This document shows positions 57,401 to 64,000 of a stretch of 64,000 nt of DNA, piece after piece. Made by a program: the position numbers and the translations under genes. How positions within the stretch are numbered: position 1 is the stretch's first letter; each line of letters opens with the position of its first letter. The stretch spans positions 104,299,057 through 104,363,056 of the forward strand of contig NC_090024.1 of the NCBI RefSeq assembly GCF_037176765.1, written 5' to 3'. Origin of the DNA: Anolis sagrei. Its lineage: Eukaryota > Chordata > Lepidosauria > Squamata > Anolidae. Under the pieces are notes generated by a model. The model was not told the origin of the DNA. It was given only the letters and a program-made list of their open reading frames with translations, and ran no database searches.

Positions 57401-60400
57401 ATGTTAAAGTTAATATATCTAATGTATGGTTTAAATTGATTTCCGTATAATAGGACATGTTTCCTTATCACAGGCAGTCCCCAAGTTATAAACAAGATCG
57501 GTTCTGTAGATCTGTTAAGTTGCATTTGTATGTAAGTCAGAAGTGTAACTCCAGCCACACACATACACACACACACAGTGTGTGTATGTGTGTATGTATG
57601 TATGTGTGTGCGTGTGTATCACATAAAATATTAGCTTGGGATGGCAAAGGGCTGTCTGTGACCCTGTTCAGAAGATTTCTCCTTGCTTTCTGTCCCTGTG
57701 ACAATTGGATTTTGAAAAAAATGGCTTGTTGTGGAAACAAGGATTGGTGAGAAAACTCCAGTGGAGATATCTTTTTCCATAATAATTCCTTCTGGAGTGA
57801 ATTTCCCTCACTTCCTGTTGTCTCGCCATCATTCTTAACTATGAGTTGTTTGTAAGTTGGATGTTTGTAACTTGGGAGACTGCCTGTACATGTTATATTT
57901 TAAGTAACCCTGCATCTCTCAGAAGAATTTACTGAAGAAAAGGGAAACATCCAAAGAGAAGAGAGTTTTCCATCACATGCTAATGAGAAGAGGCACAAAA
58001 ATAAGCTCATATTGATTAAAACACACACAGTTGTATATTAGGAAACAATTAGAAATTTAACATTCAAGTACAGCCATAATCTTCTACTTGTGTGGAAACA
58101 TTGTAAGATAACATAGGGAAACATAAGCTACTAAGAAACAATGTTACATACCTGGCATCCTCTTTCAAAATGTCACTGTACTTGGATGCAGAAGCACGGA
58201 TATTGAAAGGATCAGAATTGTCATCAATGTGAAGAGCCTCTGCAAACCGCCTAATTGTTGAAAATTAAAATGATCATTATTTATACAGATATAGATCATT
58301 TTAACATTGACAACTTTCATAACACAAGATAAAATCTGAATAGCTTTCATCTTTTAAAAATGAATAAGCTACCGTGCCCCCTAGTTGTTTCTCTGTCATC
58401 TTTTTTATTTTGTCTTGATTATTTCAACCACATGTGTCAAATTCAAGGCCTTTGAGCCAAGTTCAGCCTTCCATATCATTTTATGTAGCCCTTCAGATGC
58501 TGGGCTACAACATCATCATGTCCTCATCATCAGACATCAAGACTAGAGCTGATGACATTTGTGATATAGTAACATCTGGAAGGTTGCAGTTTGTTCCATT
58601 TTGTCAGGATAGTGGGGACTGAAACTGAGATACAAGGCTTGTGAATATGACACTGACTCCAAAATGTCCTTTAATCTTTCCCCATCCTAAGAGCCACTAG
58701 TGAGCTTGGGTTGCAATTCCCATTATCCCCAGTCTGCTTGAGGGATAATCAAAAGTCCCAATATCTGGGGACGCAAATTGAGTAAAAACTAAAGAGAACA
58801 GACCACTATGTAAATAATGATAGTTATCTCCCTGTATCCACAGATTCTCTATCCACATGTTCAGTGGCCCTTTGAAGGCAACCATAAGGCTGACATGGCT
58901 CTCAATGAAAATGAGTTTGATCCAATTCAGGGTTTTAAAAATACCTAATATGGGACACTCAAGACCATTTCAGTAACTAATGACTCAGAATCATGCCCCA
59001 CAAATACTTCTCATTTACATAGGAAGCAAATTCTTCTTAATGCCATTGTGAGATCACTTGCTGTTTAGATTGACATAGATTGCCCTCTTCCATAGTGATG
59101 GCGGGGACCTTTAGGATAGTGCATTCCAGAAGGCTGATGCAATCTGAGGGCACCTTGTTGATAAAGCCAATGGCCTGTCAAAGTCCTATCTGTAGAATTT
59201 GGAAATGAACTGAAGTACATTTGCAGAATGTGGAGGTGTGAATGATGGAGGTGACTACTCCTAAGTATCCTCTCTTGTGACGTAGAACTGAATTAACCCA
59301 TTGACCTTCTAGCATGATAAAGGATATAGAACAGGTAGAGAAGTCACTTGAAAGCAAGTAAAAGAGCTTGACCAAATACAGCTAAGAACACATTATCAAA
59401 CAGCCTCTAGAGCAGAGGTGATTGAAAAACAAACACTGTATCTCTGTCCTCAGCATGGATTTGTGGTGCTGCCCAGTTAAGCTCTTCCAGGTGGGACTAA
59501 TGACAGAGCAAAGACATTTGAAGGCACATTATGTATTATGTTTAACAAGCATATTTAGGTTAAGTGGCTCATAACTGCACAAACGTTAAAGCCTTTACAG
59601 TGAAAAATGCATCCATTGTCCTGTTTTACTGGATGAATGACATATGCAATCTGGAGATGTGGAAAATATTCTCAAACAATACAGCCTGTCATTTCAATCT
59701 TGGGATGCATCTATACTGTTGAATTAATGTAACCAGCATGTAAGCACTTTAATGTAAGCCCTTTAACCACCACAGTTCAGGGCTACGGAATCATGGGAGC
59801 TGTCGTTTTATAAGATCTTTTTCCTTCTCTGCTAAAGAGTTCTGGTGCCTCACCAAACTACTATGTGCTTGATTCCACAGCATTGAGCCATGGCAGTTAA
59901 AGTGGTGCCAAACACAGAAGATGCACACTTCACCTATTGATTTATTTGATCAAATTAGGAGTGAAAATGCTGCCTCTATGCAACAAGGCAGTTCCTTCAT
60001 TTTGGGAAAGGGAACAATGAGGCACAAAAGACTGAAACTATCTCAGTAAGATTTATTGTTCCCAGGTGCTTAGACATGGGAGCATTTCAACTCCAAATAT
60101 CATAATGGGACTTACTATTTCACCCTGCTTCAGTTAGATTTCAAACCCAGTTTAGGGACAGGAAAAAAAAAACTTTCATCAACCCTGAACAATGATATCT
60201 CCTGCAAAGGAAACAATACAAATAGAGTATGTCTATTCTTTTGGATCTCTGAGGGATTCCATATAGAAGGAAAGCATGGTTTCTTTCTCCCTCAGAGATC
60301 TAAGCGAGGGGCTGTAGGCACTATACTATGGTGGCTCTTCTGTCATTTGTTGTCTGATGCTCGGTGACGGTGCTAAACTTCTACTTTGGGGGGGGGGGGT

Positions 60401-63400
60401 GTTGTTTGTTTGTTTGTTTTTGGCTCAGTCATGGAAACCTATCATGGGCAAGTCACACTCTCCCACCATAAGAGAAAGACAAAGGCAAGCCCCCTCTGAA
60501 CAAATCTTGCCAAGAAAAGCTGGTGATAGGATTATCTTAGGATTGCAACAAATCATGACAACAACATTACAGGGGTGCAAAGACCAGGATTCAAATCCCT
60601 GATCAGCTAAAGGAAACTACTGGGAGATCAATGAAATATGGGTTAATTCTAGCCTGCTCTGATTGCCTTTTAATTCAGTCTTTTATCTATACAGTTACTT
60701 GGCAGCCATAGCAGAAAGGTGAATAAGCAAAGGACTAGGCACTCTTTGCCCACCCCTGCAGCAAGCTAGTGAAAATATCTGCAGCCTAATAGCTTGCATG
60801 AGTTTCTTCATAAGTTATCTTTGTTAACATTTGTTTTGATTCCAATGCGCAAAATGAAACTCGAAATGCCCTCCTATCCTGCTGGACTTCCCCAAAGCTT
60901 TGCTGGATTCCAGAATATTATTTTCATTGAAACAGCATCCTAAAATGGCACAATTCCACTTCTGGGTAGAAAGACAACTCCAACTACTATCCAACCATGA
61001 AAATTAGCCACAAACAGAAACTGGAAACCATTATCAGTTTTACTTTCACCCACAAAGGAGCTGATTTTCTGGAAGGTATACTTCATGAAGGAAAGCACGG
61101 AAGCAAAAATTAGTCCTCAGGCTTTTCCCCAGTTGCCCACCTCTCTTACACAATCTAATTCTGCATTTCTCTCTCTCTCACACACACTCAGAATATCTAG
61201 AAAAAAGAGTTTTTTTCTTGTTAAAATGCCATTTCCCACCTGTTTCTTTCAAGAGCCATGCATTCCTCATCACACTGTAACCTAAAAGATCAAGAAAAAA
61301 CACATAAAATTATACTTGTTTAAAACTGTTACAGCATTTATACAAAGAAATATTTTTCCAGCAGTATATAGGTTATGTTTGCCATGACTCAGAGAACATA
61401 ACAGTATTTGATACTGCATTGTACTTGAACATCTCATATAATTGGAATAATTCTATGTGGCATTTCCTCCGACAATGTCCACACAAGAGAATGGAAAGCT
61501 CTTAAGTATATATTCACTGGAACAGTTGGTAATGGTAATGTATTATAGAGAATAACTTTCTGGACACAGAATAAGTTCCACAGTAAAACATAAGCAAAAC
61601 AACCATTTAAAAGGGCAGTTTAAAGTTTTATTTATTCACTCCATTTACATCAAATTTAGTGCTATAAAGTAAAACCCAAAATTATAATTACAGTATAAAA
61701 TCCCAGCAACAATAAAGCAACTGCGCCGACAAGCTAAAAGTTACTTCAGTATCTAGCTTAGAAATTAGAAGTCTGTCTGAATATTTTTATTTATTTATTT
61801 GCCTTGCTGGTTGCTGGATGGATGACCAAATTGATGGATAATTAAAAAAAAAGCCACCCAGCTTTTGTTTTCTTCTATAGTTACCTGCTTTGCTTCATTT
61901 CTTTCTTGGTTATCAATCTGCTAATCTCTATTGAATCTCCAAATTGTGGATCTGTTAACTTGGAAGCTATAGAAATAGCAGCTATTCTGAAAGAGAATGA
62001 TACCTTATGAATAATGAACTCATTTTTAAACAGCACTACAGGAAATTACATGATGTGTCAGAGAAATACGGAATGAGCATAGTGCCTGAACATATAAACA
62101 GAATAAAAATAAGACTAATCCCAGAAAGTGACTCTCTTTTACAGGGTTCTTGATCCTTCACCACAAATGCCCCAAATCCTGAACCTTTGGAATTAATTTT
62201 GAGAACTTAAAAGTGGCATTAATTTTTCAAATCAGATTATTTACAGTACTAACAAAATATTATAAGCTATTACTGAAAGATTCATCAAAAGTGATTTAAC
62301 TTTTACAATATTACAAATACAAGAAATTCTTTAATGGGCACTCTTGTATTCAGCTATTCATTCATACATGCTTCAGAATCTTTAAAGAAATTGATTAAGT
62401 GTATTGCCTAAGTGGGTCTCAGTTACAAATTTAGAAATAACCTGTCAGTATAAAGGTATGTCAAACATTAACAAGTAAATATAGACCTAAATCTATCATG
62501 ACCACAGGTATTTTAATTAATAAAATAATGAAATAAAAGAAGCAGTCTGCTTTGGTAGAATACTGTAAGATTACTGAGGAGAAAAAAATATTGTTTGAAT
62601 GCAGGGTATACTGCATGGCTACCTGTTATGGCAGCTAAAGAGGAAAAGTATGAAAGAAAAGGAGAGCAAAGTTAGATGAGGAGGAACAGCATTATCTGGG
62701 ACAGCTAAATGAAATCCTAACATATTGATCAAATTTAGGAAAAATAATTAGATTCAATCTGTAATTCTTACGAGATATGGATTTACAAGAATTACGAGAT
62801 AAGGATTGAGGAAGAAGAATTGCAGCACATCTACCATGATAAAATATGTATGGAGAGGTCATCAGCCCATACCTTTGAAAAGTGCTCGATGCCTCTGAAC
62901 AAATCATAGTTTCCTTTCTTCTTCCACATTCACACTGAAGTTCAACCTGCATTGTCACAAGAAGAATTGAGAAGATTATTTTTAATTTAGTAAAAATCCA
63001 CCATCCCGGTTTTGCTGACTTGACGCAACAGCTCATTCCCCCAAATGAACTTGATCCCTTCATTGTTTTTAAAACAGTTAACAGACACAAAATCAAACAA
63101 CGGAACTGAGCAAGCCAAATGAGCTGCCAACATTTCTGCTAGGCCGACTGGAAGAGCATTAAATTACCATCTGCTATCATAAGAAATAAATGTGCATTAA
63201 GCTTGACCAGAGAAAAAATGAATGTAGAGAAAATCTGGGAGATAAATGTCCAAGGAATCCTGATTTTCTATCACAGCAGGGGATTCTGATACAATCTCCT
63301 TAACAAGGGATGGGAGGAAACCTAAGTAAGAACTGGTCCAATACTTTAATAACTTTGTCGAGTGAAATATCTGTAAAATTCACAAGCTTGTGAAGCTTTA

Positions 63401-64000
63401 ATTTTTTTTAAATGTAAGCTCATAGAATCTATATGCATCCATGTGCGAATATTAATTTATGCCAAATATAACCATAATAAACGATAACCTAAACATTTAC
63501 TAAAAAAATATGCAGAAATGGCCTTTATGGTGTTATGACTGAATATAGTTGTTTATAGTCCGTGTCATGAATTACTGCAATTTTATTCAGGCCAACTTTT
63601 CTGTGGTTATTTATCTTTGTTCTTTTGTTATCTGTGCAGGATATTTGTATTTATACATTTTATATATTGTTTCTATTATTTGTTTGAGGTAGTTATTATT
63701 ATTATTATTATATTGATTTATACGAGTTCTTATGCTGGAGATTCTTGCATTTGTTGGCATTACAAAATGAGCTTAAAGATCCAAGCCACAGCTTCCATAT
63801 TTTTCAGACCAGCTTACAAGAGAAGCTTTATGTTTCTGCAAAATATTCAGAAAAATTCTATGCCAAAATAGATGATATGGAATATGAAACAATATTTTAA
63901 AGTAATGTATCAACTAATATCTGTTTCTCAATTGCTCAAGAGCTGCACTGCATTTTGAATATGACCTACCTTTGAATTGCAGGGTGTTGTAGGACAAGGT
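54430..64000 (-). CDS. NFX1: NFX1, C-terminal nine exons (partial)
   Basis: Nuclear transcription factor X-box binding 1: a nuclear protein with a RING-type and repeated NF-X1 zinc-finger region and a C-terminal R3H domain that binds nucleic acid. It regulates X-box promoters and other targets. Coding pieces in transcript order: 64000-63970 (runs off the edge, ends [10 protein letters not shown]), 62946-62873 ([20 protein letters not shown]), 61986-61885, 61281-61240, 58250-58152, 57211-57145, 56836-56691, 56055-55954, 54496-54430. Every border has AG/GT and phases agree. The R3H core is [20 protein letters not shown] with the R-x3-H signature; then follow [15 protein letters not shown], the run RPPPPIPHH, and the conserved end [11 protein letters not shown]. 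It is open throughout and close to the human C-terminus as I remember it. The N-terminal half is right of the window. Confidence 0.95.
54850..55440 (+). mobile_element. L2/CR1-like LINE 3' end in the last NFX1 intron
   Basis: The + strand reads [40 protein letters not shown] and [20 protein letters not shown], then a tail TTGTTGTAAGCCGCCCCGAG with GGGATATAAATAC. It is antisense to NFX1 and its 110-codon end frame is unbroken. Confidence 0.88.
55745..55805. mobile_element. MITE fragment in an NFX1 intron
   Basis: CTGGATCTACACTGCCATAT, AATCCAGATTATCAAATCAG is the start of a common squamate short element. The rest is not recognised, so this is tentative. Confidence 0.4.
57471..57886. mobile_element. 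Tigger/pogo-like MITE with CA/TG microsatellite
   Basis: Left end CAGGCAGTCCCCAAGTTATA, right end TAACTTGGGAGACTGCCTG; the flanks are CA and TA, probably a mutated TA duplication. Same family as 43712-44134. A CACACA/TGTGTG tract at about 57,558-57,620 expanded inside it. Confidence 0.75.
58432..58525. mobile_element. old hAT MITE fragment
   Basis: GTGTCAAATTCAAGGCCTTT, GAGCCAAGTTCAGCC and AGCCCTTCAGATGCTGG resemble the common GTGTCAAACTC-type short elements. No second end was found. It lies in an NFX1 intron. Confidence 0.4.
59705..59925. mobile_element. MITE in an NFX1 intron
   Basis: GGGATGCATCTATACTGTTG at the left and GAGCCATGGCAGTTAAAGTG, GTGCCAAACAC at the right are the two ends of a frequent squamate short element. 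The inside has TCATGGGAGCTGTCGTTTTA. The superfamily is not proven. Confidence 0.55.
60418..60605 (+). mobile_element. SINE with conserved core, rearranged
   Basis: TCATGGAAACCTATCATGGG, GCAAGTCACACTCTC, AAGGCAAGCCCCCTCTGAAC and AAATCTTGCCAAGAAAAGCT match the body of a reptilian SINE. A B-box-like GATTCAAATCC is at about 60,589. No clear ends were found. It lies in an NFX1 intron. Confidence 0.5.
61282..61884. other. NFX1: NFX1 intron without recognised elements
   Basis: AT-rich sequence between the exons at 61240-61281 and 61885-61986. I see no transposon or RNA gene in it. Confidence 0.5.
62947..63969. other. NFX1: NFX1 intron without recognised elements
   Basis: About 1 kb of AT-rich intron upstream of the [10 protein letters not shown] exon. 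It contains a short ATT run near 63,695-63,715 and nothing else I can name. Confidence 0.5.

Noticed and set aside
57457-57750. Frames with Thr-His or Val-Cys repeats
   Set aside because: They cross a CA/TG microsatellite inside a MITE.
54430-64000. CCT5 on the - strand, as expected from human CMBL synteny
   Set aside because: The exons translate to the NFX1 C-terminus (R3H domain, [11 protein letters not shown] end), with no chaperonin motifs.
54430-64000. NFXL1 instead of NFX1
   Set aside because: The R3H domain and the RPPPPIPHH and IDYFDVQD ends fit NFX1 as I remember it.

Overview
The window reads as vertebrate nuclear DNA from a squamate reptile, most likely a lizard. The host genes are intron-rich, and most of the remaining sequence is interspersed repeats of types typical of squamates: BovB/RTE LINEs, BovB-tailed tRNA SINEs of the Sauria type, L2/CR1-like LINEs, an L1, Penelope-like elements with long inverted arms, many hAT and Tc1/mariner short elements, a 5S-rRNA-headed SINE, and solo LTRs. 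The species cannot be named from the sequence alone.

Host genes. Positions 1-49,300 hold a head-to-tail tandem array of three paralogues of CMBL (carboxymethylenebutenolidase homolog, a dienelactone-hydrolase-family esterase), all on the + strand. Copy A enters from the left edge with coding exons 3-6 (1,185-11,461). Copy B (non-coding exon 1 at about 18,466-18,571, coding 21,979-31,295) and copy C (exon 1 at about 37,460-37,584, coding 40,663-49,125) are complete. B and C each have coding exons of 215, 108, 143, 92 and 180 bp, giving 245 residues, the length of human CMBL. All visible exons are open and keep the Cys-Asp-His triad. The repeat unit, about 18-24 kb, includes the promoter and non-coding exon 1. 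The 3' flank of each gene is homologous to that of the next, so this is segmental tandem duplication and not retroposition.

The right end (54,430-64,000, - strand) is the C-terminal part of NFX1, a zinc-finger/R3H transcription factor, read in nine exons from the end of the Cys-rich repeat region to the stop codon. Its apparent long 3'UTR (about 50.3-54.4 kb) faces the 3' end of CMBL copy C. A Penelope-like element with a 12-bp target duplication sits between the two genes.

Repeat landscape. Much of the array is nested insertions, often datable relative to one another by intact target-site duplications. One example is a hAT MITE inside a Penelope-like element inside a restriction-endonuclease-type LINE at 9.5-10.9 kb. 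Others are a solo LTR in a SINE (3.0-4.0 kb), a solo LTR in a hAT element (27.7-29.5 kb), and a MITE in a SINE (41.2-41.8 kb). Insertions have also altered gene ends. A solo LTR splits the 3' flank of copy A. Copy B has AATAAG where C has AATAAA and carries a mariner just downstream. In copy C a CR1 tip and a BovB fragment end close to the acceptors of exons 2 and 3.

Together the window shows one esterase gene expanded to three diverging copies with separate promoters and separate 3' ends, next to a conserved regulator of unrelated function. The right third (50-64 kb) is much poorer in recent insertions.
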